Positions 20,600-30,312 are shown, counted from the first letter of the stretch. The stretch is 64,000 bases of DNA from Gracilaria domingensis (GCA_022539475.1 VCMS01000074.1:124001-188000); one strand, 5' to 3'. Notes: generated by a model not told the origin, from the sequence alone. Made by a program: numbers and translations.

Positions 20600-22711
20600 T
20601 TATTCCACCGTCAAATCAGGACACACGCCAATTACGTCATCAGTCGATGCATTCCCATCAACTCCCAAGTTAATGGTTCCGAATAGGGAGCAAACTCTGC
20701 TTACACCACCTGTGATAACATCACAAGATTCGCCGCACGATGAAGAACAGATGAAAGATACGGCTAACTCTGCCTGCGTCACACCAATTCGATCAGGTAT
20801 GGCGCCCTGTTTACAACCAGATGACACCGGGCAGCTGCAAACGGAGAGAACAGAATAGATAGTTAGTAGCAGAAGACATGAGGCATTGCTCATGAACATA
20901 ATAAGAGAATTAACGTACCAAGCGAAGCTATTCGGCAATCCGGCGTCCTGGCAAATTGACATGGACGCTCCCTCGCATGGATTGCAAGTAGAATCATCCA
21001 CGGTTGGATCAGGTATGCACTGGCACACCCCAGTGGAAATATCCGGCAGGAAACAGTTGGGACATTCACAAACGACGGGGCACGCGGGGCAATCAGAAGG
21101 ACACTCTATGATGGGTTCCAGGCACCCCAGGCCGCAATCTGACGGCATACCACAATCATCTGCGCATAGAGTCTCTCCGGGATTGCAAGTGTTAGAATCA
21201 CATACGATCGGCTGAGTTGGACAGTTGGCTGAATCATTGGGATCGCCGCATGTGAGGGTGCCGCCGCATGAGCACTCGTTGGGCGACGTGCACACAGCAG
21301 GAACTTCGGGGGTTGCCGGACCATTAGGACACACTCCTTCGGGTGGGCACAGGCCGACACAGGGCGTGACAGGTTCACATTCAGAAGCGTCGCACACCAA
21401 ATCGAACGTGCAGGACGTCGGGTATCCTCCGCAGTCTATGTTTGGAGCTCCACAATCGTCGGGACAAAGAGTCATTCCGGGACTGCAAGTGGTAGAATCA
21501 CATACGATCGGCTGAACTGGACAGTTGGCAGGATCGGTTGGGTCGCCGCAGGTGAGGGTGCCGCCGCATGAACACTCGTTGGGCGACGTGCACACAGCAG
21601 GAACTTCGGGGGTTGCCGGACCACTAGGACACACTCCTTCAGGTGGGCACAGGCCGACACAGGGCGTGACAGGTTCACATTCAGAAGCGTCGCACACCAA
21701 ATCGAACGTGCAGGACGTCGGGTATCCTCCGCAGTCTATGTTTGGAGCTCCACAATCGTCGGGACAAAGAGTCATTCCGGGACTGCAAGTGGTAGAATCA
21801 CATACTATCGGCTGAACTGGACAGTTGGCAGGATCGGTTGGGTCGCCGCAGGTGAGGGTGCCGCCGCATGAACACTCGTTGGGCGCCGTGCAGACAGCAG
21901 GAGTTTCGAGGGTTGCCGGACCATTAGGACACACTCCTTCGGGTGGGCACAGGTCGACACAGGGCGTGACAGGTTCACACTCAGAAGCGTCGCACACCAA
22001 CTCGAATGTGCAGGAAGTGGGGTATCCGCCGCAGTCTATCTGTGGCGGTGGTGCGCAATCTGCCGGACAGAGAACCGTGCCCGAGTCACAGGAGCCGGGG
22101 GAGGAAATGGCGCAATCTTGTGGCTGCACACAGGCGCTGCCCAGGCACTCGCACTCGCAAGGGGGCTCCACAGACACGGCGTTGCACCATTGCCTGCCAG
22201 AACAAGCCGGTGTTCCCGAGTACACTGTCTCTTGCTCAGTGCCGCAGTCGAGCACACCGTGCGTGTAGACGAGAAGCGTTTCACAGCACGAGAGATCGAT
22301 GAAGAGACTTGCCGGACACTCGATGAAGAATGAGGTAGGAGAGCCGGGGACGGACCTCTTGCAAGGAAATCTTCCCGGAGAGACTCGGGAGAGCTGCGTG
22401 TTGACGATATTGACGTGGACGTCGTCCGTGATCGTGCATCGAGAGTCGGTGACCGTATAAGTGACGGAAATACCTGCGCTGGAGAGGGTGAACTCGACAA
22501 AGCCCACTACCTGCTGGTCTCTTCCGGCGAAAAGCGTTTGAGGACCTGAATGGAAGGTCTCGTACCCGCACGAAGCCAAACTGTCCATGCGTGTGGAAAG
22601 GTGAGGAAGGAAAACCTCTGACTTGCTGTTGAGATCACGGGCTTCCGAGGGGCCTAGCAGCAGCAGCAGCATAGCTGCTGTAAAGAAGAGGTGGATATAG
22701 AGGAAGATCAT
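20600..22711 (-). CDS. Secreted cysteine-rich protein with 100-residue tandem repeats
   Basis: The unspliced frame is 703 codons; removing a likely 84 nt intron (20835-20918) leaves 675. A signal peptide (MIFLYIHLFFTAAMLLLLLG) is followed by a non-repetitive domain of about 150 residues and then three full and one partial repeats of 100 residues. Each repeat has regularly spaced cysteines, with landmarks DCGGYPTSCTF, CDASECEP, CPPEGVCP and NECSCGGTLTCGDP. The C-terminal tail is also cysteine-rich. Repeats of 300 bp are almost identical between units, indicating recent homogenisation. A TATA-like box (22797-22804) lies 86 bases upstream of the ATG. No named domain family is recognised; a cell-wall or surface matrix protein is likely. 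Confidence 0.85.
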   Translation of the reverse strand: MIFLYIHLFFTAAMLLLLLGPSEARDLNSKSEVFLPHLSTRMDSLASCGYETFHSGPQTLFAGRDQQVVGFVEFTLSSAGISVTYTVTDSRCTITDDVHVNIVNTQLSRVSPGRFPCKRSVPGSPTSFFIECPASLFIDLSCCETLLVYTHGVLDCGTEQETVYSGTPACSGRQWCNAVSVEPPCECECLGSACVQPQDCAISSPGSCDSGTVLCPADCAPPPQIDCGGYPTSCTFELVCDASECEPVTPCVDLCPPEGVCPNGPATLETPAVCTAPNECSCGGTLTCGDPTDPANCPVQPIVCDSTTCSPGMTLCPDDCGAPNIDCGGYPTSCTFDLVCDASECEPVTPCVGLCPPEGVCPSGPATPEVPAVCTSPNECSCGGTLTCGDPTDPANCPVQPIVCDSTTCSPGMTLCPDDCGAPNIDCGGYPTSCTFDLVCDASECEPVTPCVGLCPPEGVCPNGPATPEVPAVCTSPNECSCGGTLTCGDPNDSANCPTQPIVCDSNTCNPGETLCADDCGMPSDCGLGCLEPIIECPSDCPACPVVCECPNCFLPDISTGVCQCIPDPTVDDSTCNPCEGASMSICQDAGLPNSFAWYVNSLIMFMSNASCLLLLTIYSVLSVCSCPVSSGCKQGAIPDRIGVTQAELAVSFICSSSCGESCDVITGGVSRVCSLFGTINLGVDGNASTDDVIGVCPDLTVE
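20835..20918 (-). other. Probable in-frame intron, 84 nt
   Basis: On the minus strand the donor is GTACGTTAATTC, the branch point CTACTAACTATC and the acceptor CTCTCCGTTTGCAG. The unspliced peptide here is hydrophobic and Met-rich, unlike the rest of the protein, whereas the spliced junction gives FACCPVSSGC, restoring the cysteine style. The length is divisible by three, so retention would also give an open protein. Confidence 0.7.
21130..22095 (-). repeat. 300 bp coding tandem repeat
   Basis: The marker GGATACC (minus sense) recurs near 21420, 21720 and 22020, and GATCGGCTGA (plus sense) near 21208, 21508 and 21808 with at most one change, an exact 300 bp period. The two units nearest the C-terminus differ at only a few bases; the first unit is more diverged. 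Confidence 0.85.
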
Positions 22712-22796
22712 CGTTGACTCAGGATAACAAAATACTTGTCCCCGAGCAGCCGGGTTGACGAGGGATCAGACTTGTTCAATCGCGGGGGGTCATGCG

Positions 22797-22804
22797 CCTT
22801 TATG
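22797..22804 (-). promoter_or_regulatory. TATA-like box of the cysteine-repeat gene
   Basis: On the minus strand it reads CATAAAGG, 86 bases upstream of the ATG at 22711. Confidence 0.4.
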
Positions 22805-22859
22805 GAGAAAGTGGTGGCAATGGGCAGCCACTAGCACTTGGATGGATCAAAGTGGATCA

Positions 22860-22950
22860 AAGTTTGGCACACGCAACTTGCGTGACGCAAGCAAGCACAG
22901 CTACTTTTATTGATATGATGATGATGCCAAGGCTTGCGTGTGTCAAACTT
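22860..22950. repeat. Short foldback element, 91 bp
   Basis: AAGTTTGGCACACGCAA at the left end pairs with TTGCGTGTGTCAAACTT at the right end with one mismatch. It could be a tiny MITE; no clear target duplication is seen. Confidence 0.4.
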
Positions 22951-24118
22951 ACAAGGCTGTGTATTCATGGGTAATTCTGTGATTGAAGGCGGGTGCAGTC
23001 AAGGGGACGACCTGTGTTTGTGCTATGCAGTGCATAGTACTGCACCGTAATTATTGGGGTGCAAGAGCTCCCAAGGGTGCCGAACGCACGTCTTAGGGCG
23101 GGATAATGAATACCACGCATCGCACATGGGCCATATGTATCACACCGAGCGAGAGGTATCTCTTTTTGGTTGGGTCTGGTTGTCCACTTGTCTGATTGAA
23201 GACTGCGAAACGGCATAAAAGCCGGTGAGGGAGGCATTGTAACGGTACTACACTTTGTCCATAGCGCAGCTTGCACCAAAAAAACAAGTGCTCCGGCACT
23301 CCCGCGGAGTGCGGGCAGCTCAGCGTGACGGCCGTGGCGTAACGCGCCGGCGGTCACGCCGAGCCGCATCATTCGTACGCAACCGCCCCCGCGGCGCATG
23401 CGCTACCTTCGGTACATGCGTGTCCTCGGTAGAAGACATCGTAGCCTACGAATCGTACCTACGAATCGTAGGCTACGATGATGTTACCGCTGGTACGTTT
23501 GTACATGACCAGATATTGAGATATGTACACGTGTAGCTCGGGACTGATAGACCTCGCTCAAGTGCAGCCATTGGAAAATGAACGTGTCCCCAAGTCATTG
23601 TAATCCTTTCGGGTAACGCCGCAATACTATTTTTCAATCTCTCTGCTTACATAGGCGTATTTGGTTCGGAGACGGTTAAAATTCTTGATCATGATGGCAC
23701 CAGCTTCGTGCTGACGCTCATGGCAGCATGATCACGATGAACATGACGTTGACGCTGTGCGAATCGTACCGATCGTACCGTACGATCGCAAGATACCTTC
23801 GAGGTAAAACGCTTTGCAAACGAGATACGATCGGATTGATAACATATTATCTTTCACGCAACGCGAATTCGCATGCAATTGGAAAGATAAGATATTATTT
23901 ATCTTTCCAAAAATGGCTCATTTCGCGTTCTCCATCAATCGTGGTCCAACCTATCCCTGGGATATCTTAGACCGTCAATGAGACAATTGCGTCAGCGTGG
24001 AAAAAGGGAGGGGTGTATCACGGCACCGCAGGACGCTGCCTGAGGTGACATGTGACGGCCACGCCGTTGGTCCATCCAATTGCTGGCAGAATTAGTTGGA
24101 CCGACTAGAGCGTCCGTG
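22951..24118. other. Intergenic stretch rich in foldbacks
   Basis: A near-perfect hairpin lies at 23438-23479 (20 bp arms, one mismatch), and related short palindromes built from ATCGTAC lie near 23761-23790. No gene is supported. Confidence 0.45.
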
Positions 24119-24340
24119 AGAGCAAGTCTATCAGTAGACCGAATTACTTTTATGTAACTTCTCTCTCAATAGTGATCCTATCTTGCGAATGGTGTAGGTT
24201 TTTCTTTGCCCTAGCTCGAATTGACGTAATAAAACATCTTACGTGAAGAGTACGGGACTCATGAGATTGTTTACGTATAGTGTAAGTAATAAAAACATAA
24301 CATTGTCAGCAATTCATGAAAAAGTCTTAGAGCAAGCCTA
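24119..24340 (-). repeat. Inverted copy of the host segment around the piggyBac-like element
   Basis: The reverse complement matches 19632-19713 joined to 20396-20515, that is, the flanks of the piggyBac-like element without the element. Its two ends carry similar sequences (AGAGCAAGTCTATCAGT and AGAGCAAGCCTATTAGT). Confidence 0.7.
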
Positions 24341-24377
24341 TTAGTGCAGGCAAATAATGTGTTAATCCAATTTGAAG

Positions 24378-25100
24378 CACCACTAAGATCTCAAGCAACT
24401 CTCAGTTCCGATACTTTGCTGATAACCCTGTAACCGGTATTGCGTATGGCGGATCATACCGAATACTACGGTTTGTGGATGCTATCGTTTGGATAATATG
24501 GCACATTTTTTTCCTCTGTTTGCAGAGTTAACACTGTTTTGCTCTGCGTCCTTTACCGAACGTTCATCACACAATGTCATGTCCACTGCGCTACGCATTT
24601 GCTTGTGTCACAAGAAGCCAGCGAGTCAATCCAAGTAAAACATTTCTGTTTCGAACTGTAGGCACAACTACGTGTACACGTACCGACAGTTTACTTACAG
24701 CACAGACACGTACACAAGGGTGTATGCTGTTAACAAAATGTATGTCGTTGTGCCTACATTTCATATACGTGTAGAATTTCGAAGAACGGAGAGATGATTA
24801 ATACGAGATTAATAGTGGAATGGAGATCTCAATGAGCTGGAAATATCATATCAGGCAGATTTAATTGAAAAGCACTGAGTCAGGAATACTGACGAATAAA
24901 ATTGAAAATTTCCGAAGACATTCACAATAAACATTTTAGAATAATGCTATTCTGTCGGCTGGCAACGCGTGCTACGTGTGAAACAGCGTGAGTTTGCTAC
25001 TGGCTTACATTTAGATCATATGTAAGCTCTATTCGCAGATGATATGGCTTAATGCTAAACAAAGCCACGTTTGCAGCGACCAGAAGCCCACGTTAGCACT
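24378..25100 (+). repeat. Long dispersed repeat, copy 2 (empty site for the MITE)
   Basis: Direct partner of 18577-19480. It lacks the 214 bp MITE and has only one TTA at that position. Immediately downstream, at 25083-25305, a motif CTCAGCTCCACGTTA recurs three to four times with spacing near 60 bases. Confidence 0.8.
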
Positions 25101-25496
25101 CGCATTAAAAATGCATACTGCTTCTTCGTTTTATGAGGCATTTGCTAACAATTGGGTTTCCACGTATCTCAGCTACACGTTATCGAACGAGCTATTTTCA
25201 ATGTGGGCCGTAGATACAAGTCTCCCTGAGCTCCACGTTATCGAACAAACTCTTCTCAACGATGGCTTTGGAGATGTACGAACTTCCTCAGCTCCACGTT
25301 AGACTTTACATCATGCTTTTTTCGTTCCAACACTCGTACCTACTCTGCAACTCGAGCGATACGTATATGCTGTCGATGCTTTTCCTGTTGGAAACACATT
25401 TCAGTCTGACCTCTCCTTAAATGTGGTGCCCTAGCATATCAAAACTCCCTCGCCCGGGTACAGAACATCTGCTTTATCTCTCGAAACTCACGAATC

Positions 25497-26272
25497 ATGT
25501 CCGCTTTGCTTCTTATCATCTCGCACATCCTTTTCATCGTAGTATATGTGACCTGTACGCCTTTGACTTGCGCAGATCATCCGGCATACTCACCGGATTT
25601 GAACCCAGTACTTGTATCATCATGGACCATTCTCAACGGCCGAAGCAGAACTGACGCTTTTTATTATCCACGATACACCGCTCATCATTACGCACCGACC
25701 TTGGATGAGCGCTCTATGGTGTACTACGGGCTCGATTGGTTCATAGCCGCACACCACCGCCAACCGGTCTCCGACAGTTTTGTGCAACTCAACCTACATC
25801 GCGACGCGAAGATTTATTTGATTGTCCCGGTGAAGAGCAATCGAGACCTACCTACGGCAACCCTTCCCGGGTGGACCAGTGAAGGTTGGGCTACTCGTGT
25901 CACCGAGCCGGACGATGAGTTCATATTTGGCGTTCATCAAAAGAAGACCAGATATATTCCAAAACGAGCGTACATCTTTTCAAAAGACGCAAAAGGCATG
26001 GCTGTTCTTCCTTCGAATGACTGGGTGAAACGCAGTGTCTCTGGTGTGGAGGGTGTTGGAAAATGGTTTGCCATGATTGCAGAAAGCGATGGTCAACCGT
26101 CGAAAATGCCGACTCAATCAAACTCCGTGGTGGACGCTATTCTTCCGAATCAAAGATGCCCAGATGCTCTTCATGACCTGTGGGTTGTGCCAGAACCTGA
26201 TGTCTCAGATGAGGATGTGAATGGCAGAATGTGGCCTACATGGCATCCACAATGGGACCCATGTTACTGGTG
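25497..26272 (+). CDS. Secreted protein B2, exon 1 (paralogue of B1)
   Basis: It has the same length as B1 exon 1 (776 nt) with a signal peptide (MSALLLIISHILFIVVYVTC) and strong identity throughout, including SSWTILNGRS, FVQLNLHRDAKIYLIVPV and HPQWDPCYWW. The donor GTATGTTT at 26273 matches the B1 junction. Many differences from B1 are synonymous. This copy sits 200 bases beyond the dispersed repeat copy 2 and 750 bases before A2. Confidence 0.7.
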
Positions 26273-26389
26273 GTATGTTTAACTCCAACAACTCTTCCTC
26301 GTCATGGTTCTCTATGGCGTCTTAAGGAATACTGTTTCTGAAACTAACCAAAAACTTTTCTTTCGTTTCACGCTTCTGTTCTGACGTAG
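26273..26389 (+). other. Spliceosomal intron of B2, 117 nt
   Basis: Donor GTATGT, branch point GAAACTAACC and acceptor CTGACGTAG, at the same codon position as in B1. Confidence 0.75.
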
Positions 26390-27298
26390 CGCTTATGATC
26401 ATGAACATGGATCATCTGCACTTGCGTTAATGAACTACGCGCCTAGGTTTGGATATACTCCGTGGAAGAATAATCGAGAAGACGAGTCGCATGAGGGCTT
26501 CAAGTGTGCTGTGTTCCGAACAAGTGTACACTACGTATGCTTCTGTATTCATGCGCAGACATCAAAGTTACGACGAGTTCCAAGACGGACTCAAATCTGC
26601 CGTCAAGGACGAAGGAACTGCTGGCGGACGTAACTCATAAGGGCTTCTTCGGTTTCACGGGAACGAGAGCATTAGGTGGAGGCTTTGTGGGCTTGACGAA
26701 CGAGGAAGAAGAGATGCGAAACGAGTTGTGGGATAACGATCGGGCCTCGAACAAGCGCTCGGTGAATGTGATCAACCTCAATGATCTCAACCCCAATTAC
26801 GCTTACAACGAAGAAGGAATAATACGTGGCCGGTATGAGGAGTGGACGACAAACCCCATCTGTTCTGGTGCGGGGCGCAGTGGGATGGTCACCATGGACA
26901 TCAGGAATCCCATCACCGGCATTGTTTCGTCAACCAAGTCCGACGAAAGTGTTAGCCTCGGCAGTGAGAAGAACGGCGTATTGACGAGACACGACGGATC
27001 GTCGCGACTAATGCGTATTCGCGATTTTGCTTTCGGCGACAGTCATTGCCAATTCGCATCGGACACTGGCGATGACCGTCCGGCGGACGGAACTTTCTAC
27101 ACGGACGCGAGCGGAAGGACGCTGATGAGCGGTCCTAGTGAGACCAGCGTGAGACAGTTCGTGAAACGCGGCTTTGGTATGGAGATGGATGGGGTGTCGC
27201 GGTATATTGTGACGGACCCTTGGGGCGGGGAGTTGGCGGCCGGCCTCTCTCCTGGCCAAAGCAGTGACGGTTATGGGCTCGATCCGAACGTGAACTGA
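26390..27298 (+). pseudogene. Protein B2, exon 2, with a frame change
   Basis: It begins CAYDHEHGSSALALMNYAPR in the B1 frame and is conserved to about 26575. After this the B1-like frame (TKELLADVTHKGFFGFTGTRALGGGF to the stop at 27298) is offset. Exons 1 and 2 together total 1685 nt, ten fewer than B1 and not a multiple of three. The change lies in about 26575-26625, the least conserved linker. Either a short unrecognised intron restores frame or the copy is recently inactivated. The strong conservation downstream favours recent loss or an undetected splice. Confidence 0.6.
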
Positions 27299-27947
27299 GG
27301 GAACAAAGGTCGAGCTACCGCGTTGCATGCAGTAACGAAATGATAGCAATACAGAATGGTTGAAGCTTTGTATGGTTTGTGGAGGTGAGGGGGATAAATG
27401 AAAGTACGGCTTCATGGATCCCGGCTAGCTTGCCATCTTGTATTATGGTGAGCTCCAGAAACATAACAAATGGCTAGACTGCAGCTGAGTGTCCAGCATT
27501 GAAGCTGCACGACGATTAATTTGACGCTTCTTGCTAACTCGAAGGACCACAGACGTGCGTGGCACGGTGGCGAATGCCAACTTGTTACCGTTGGCAAAAG
27601 TCTCCGGACTAGCCTTGATGGTTGAGCCAGCCATGCCTTGCGGCGAAGGTAGTTGTGTTGTAGAAAATCAAATGCAAATTGTAAAAACGCGCAATCTTGA
27701 TATGAGATGCCGCAGGAAAGCGGGTCTTGCATGCGCGCCGCATGGAGCAATTTGCACCACACGGCCGAAATGCTTTTGACTGTAAATAACACCACTTTTT
27801 TTGACTTCGTGTCCTCGAAGATCTATAATTGCTCACCATGCCAAATTAGAACCTTGCTGTACCGTGTTTCCAATGTTTTGGGACGAGTTTCTTTCAAGTC
27901 CGCTCCCCAATGTTCTATTCGTCCTCGACTGGAGCTGCGGTCAACTG
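27299..27947. other. Intergenic stretch between B2 and A2
   Basis: No supported gene; short frames at 27412-27795 and 27531-27779 overlap on opposite strands and have no recognisable features. Confidence 0.4.
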
Positions 27948-27956
27948 TTTAAAAAG
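27948..27956 (+). promoter_or_regulatory. Possible TATA variant of A2
   Basis: TTTAAAAAG lies 100 bases before the ATG at 28048. Confidence 0.3.
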
Positions 27957-28047
27957 CATTCCCCCGCTCCCCTTTTCCCAGTCAAAATGGATTTGCTCTT
28001 CACCATCTTCTCGCCAAACTCACGTTCAGCATCCTAACAACTCCACT

Positions 28048-28755
28048 ATGAAGCTAACTGTCGCAACCATCGTTGCCTTCCTATCCCTCGCCCATGCTGC
28101 CACGCTCTCTCGCTCATTCGTCCTGCCACAGCCGTCTCCAAGCTCGATCCGCGTCGGCAAGTCCCTCCCTTTCCCAGAGCCGGTGCTAGAAAGTCCTTTC
28201 CCCCTCCCAGAGCTGCAGATTGGCGATCCGTTCCCTATCCAAGAGCCACCGTTTGACGATCCGTTCCCTTTATCAAACCCATCGTTGCCAGACATTTCCG
28301 ATCTCGTGCCGTTCGATGGGCTACCGATGCCGACCGACCCTCCATCCTTCGAGATCATAACGTGTATTAACAACAGCGGCTGTAACGCCAACGGGAGGAG
28401 ACGTTTTACCTGTACCAATGCTCAAGGTGAAATCCAACCCGACCGAGAGTCGGCAGTTCTACTTCTCACGGAATTCGACGAGCTCCTTGGGTCACGCATC
28501 ACATACAGGGCCGACGTGCCATCTTTGGCCCTCTTCTCCAATGATCCCATTTCTCCAGTTCCGTGGGTTTCAACAGCGAAAGATGTCGAGCCGACTGTTT
28601 GTGTCGAAGAGGAGCCTCTCAATACTTCTGGGCTCTTTTTCGTGGCTGTTGGAAATCCGTTCGGCACTTGCTGTGGTTCATGCTCGTTTGTCTCCGGCGC
28701 TGCCAGGCGTCGTGTTCCCCCTCCTTTGTCATGCTGCCGCCCGTGTTCACGGTAA
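28048..28755 (+). CDS. Secreted CC-motif protein A2
   Basis: The predicted protein has 235 residues, starting with a signal peptide (MKLTVATIVAFLSLAHAATL). It is longer than A1 through an expanded linker with repeated (D/E)PFP-type segments, such as PFPEPVLESPFPLPE and DPFPLSN. The core (SFEIITCINNSGC, FTCTNAQ, SAVLLL, GSRITYRADVP, PTVCV) and the end motifs GTCCGSCSF then SCCRPC match A1 in order. The ATG at 28048 is chosen because it opens the signal peptide; the frame upstream lacks this character. The function is unknown; it is probably extracellular. Confidence 0.75.
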   Translation: MKLTVATIVAFLSLAHAATLSRSFVLPQPSPSSIRVGKSLPFPEPVLESPFPLPELQIGDPFPIQEPPFDDPFPLSNPSLPDISDLVPFDGLPMPTDPPSFEIITCINNSGCNANGRRRFTCTNAQGEIQPDRESAVLLLTEFDELLGSRITYRADVPSLALFSNDPISPVPWVSTAKDVEPTVCVEEEPLNTSGLFFVAVGNPFGTCCGSCSFVSGAARRRVPPPLSCCRPCSR

Positions 28756-29066
28756 GAATATTTTCGCGATTTTAGTGGAACCTACATGTTGTCTTGAACG
28801 TCTCCGCTAACAGCAACAACAAGGGCTGGAAACGTTAGCGTCTCTTCCGTCTCTCTAGCTGGTTACCGTTCCAGACTCAACGTTAGCTTCTGTCACTAAA
28901 TTTTAAACAATTCTAAATGCTTTACAAAATGCCTGCTTCTCTGTTTAATTCAATCTTCCAGTTCTTTGTCAACGTTTGACTTTAAAGTGGTGCCCTCAAA
29001 GGAGCGTCTCTTCGAAGCTGATCATCTATTGTCTTACCATGCAAAAGAGGAGAAGGAATGCATCTT
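28756..29066. other. Short intergenic stretch
   Basis: Nothing recognisable; probably the 3' regions of two convergent genes. Confidence 0.4.
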
Positions 29067-29612
29067 TTAACACGCATACACATTTATGACTTCAGTTTTG
29101 ATTGCAGAACCGTGCCAATTGCTGGGAAACTGAGGAGTATTCACAATCTCACGAATTTGCACCTCGCATGGTCTGCTCACTCCTCTTGCACATATGCCTG
29201 GTTTCAATGTCAGTGTAATGGAAGCGTTCACTACGCTCGGGGCGCTAACGAAATCCGGAATACCGTTTACGTCGACACGAACGGCGTCCTCGCAGCCATT
29301 CGTGTACTCCTGGAAAGGAGGCGTGTACGGTCCGTCATAAATGGTTAAGCGTTCGGTTGTGACGCTTATATAGCTTCCAGGCGGCTCTGCATTAGGCATG
29401 ACTGGATTGCGTTGAACGGTTTCCAATGCACTCGCTAAATTTTCATCAGTCACGGTGCTGATCACCATACCGGCTGTATTACTTGCGAAGTAGGTGGCCT
29501 GTCCGTTCCCTATGGGGGCGGTATGGCTGTACGCGTCGTTCGGACATGCTGCTGGTTCAGGTAAACTGCCATCCAAACCCGTTTGGCCGACACTGATAGA
29601 AATGACAGACAT
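29067..29612 (-). CDS. Hypothetical protein, 181 residues
   Basis: The frame is open, with protein-like composition: Asn, Thr and Val rich, with segments GQATYFASNTAGMVIS, SVTTERLTIYDGPYTPP and VVNASITLTLKPGICARG. A few cysteines are spread through it. No signal peptide follows this ATG; the frame extends upstream for about 11 codons to a stop. Either it is intracellular or a first exon with a signal lies upstream. It lies 113 bases downstream of the three-repeat cysteine gene on the same strand. No family is recognised. Confidence 0.45.
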   Translation of the reverse strand: MSVISISVGQTGLDGSLPEPAACPNDAYSHTAPIGNGQATYFASNTAGMVISTVTDENLASALETVQRNPVMPNAEPPGSYISVTTERLTIYDGPYTPPFQEYTNGCEDAVRVDVNGIPDFVSAPSVVNASITLTLKPGICARGVSRPCEVQIREIVNTPQFPSNWHGSAIKTEVINVYAC

Positions 29613-29724
29613 ACTCGGTCCAAGATACGCAAAGTAGCAAAAACTTTAATTCAATAATTTGCAAATTCGCTCAAATTAAATTTGATCAGATTCTGACCAA
29701 ATAGGCCAAAGATGTGAGGATTCC

Positions 29725-30312
29725 TCACAACTCCTCCTTGAGTGCGTTGAAGCAAGTCTGGGCAGCGTCTGGGCAAAGACCATCACAAATTTCGAAGCAG
29801 TACGAACATTTGTCCGCCAGGTTGTAAGCGCATTGGTTCGCGTAGTATGTGCAGATGGTAAGCATGCATTTTCCAGGAGGAGAAACGGGAGCGGGAAGGT
29901 CGGGTTTGCACTCTGCGGCCTTGTCCGGACAGGCTGCGCACTTGGAGTGACAGTATCCACAAGCTGGGCCCTCAAATCCATTACTCTTGCATCGCGTGTA
30001 GAATTCAAGACATTGGGGCTCCAGGCACTTGTTCTCGGGGTTGGCCTGTTTGTATTTGCACCCGTCTCGGAGAAGCGTGCACACGTAATCCGTTGGTTTA
30101 TCCGAAAGTTCGCTCAGTACACCACAAGATGCGACGCATGTGGGGCAGACTGATGCTCCGCCAGAGCCCGCCTCTTCTCCAAGGCACTGCTTGTACTCGC
30201 GGATGCATTTCACAACTAGCTTTGAGTACTCCTCCTGAGTAATGGCACCACCGATCACAATATGAACGAACGCCAAAAGGCAGAAGAGGTAAATGGCTGC
30301 CTTGAAAGACAT
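29725..30312 (-). CDS. Secreted three-repeat cysteine protein
   Basis: The predicted protein has 195 residues. Signal peptide at residues 1-21 (MSFKAAIYLFCLLAFVHIVI). Three degenerate repeats follow at C36-C63, C101-C125 and C154-C176, each with the pattern C-x6-C-x(7-12)-C-x2-C-x3-C and usually a Tyr in the first spacer. Additional cysteines (CPDKAAEC, CPDAAQTC) follow repeats two and three. A TATA box lies 133 bases upstream. No named domain matches by eye; a small secreted disulphide-rich matrix or defence protein is plausible. Confidence 0.75.
   Translation of the reverse strand: MSFKAAIYLFCLLAFVHIVIGGAITQEEYSKLVVKCIREYKQCLGEEAGSGGASVCPTCVASCGVLSELSDKPTDYVCTLLRDGCKYKQANPENKCLEPQCLEFYTRCKSNGFEGPACGYCHSKCAACPDKAAECKPDLPAPVSPPGKCMLTICTYYANQCAYNLADKCSYCFEICDGLCPDAAQTCFNALKEEL

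Noticed and set aside
21130-22095. Regular repeats considered as a CRISPR-like array.
   Set aside because: The period is 300 bp with no alternating short repeats and spacers, and the repeats are coding in a eukaryotic gene.
21225-22268. Plus-strand frames with 96-residue repeats over the cysteine-repeat gene.
   Set aside because: They are antisense shadows of the 300 bp coding repeat; the minus-strand protein has a signal peptide, regular cysteines and a consistent intron.
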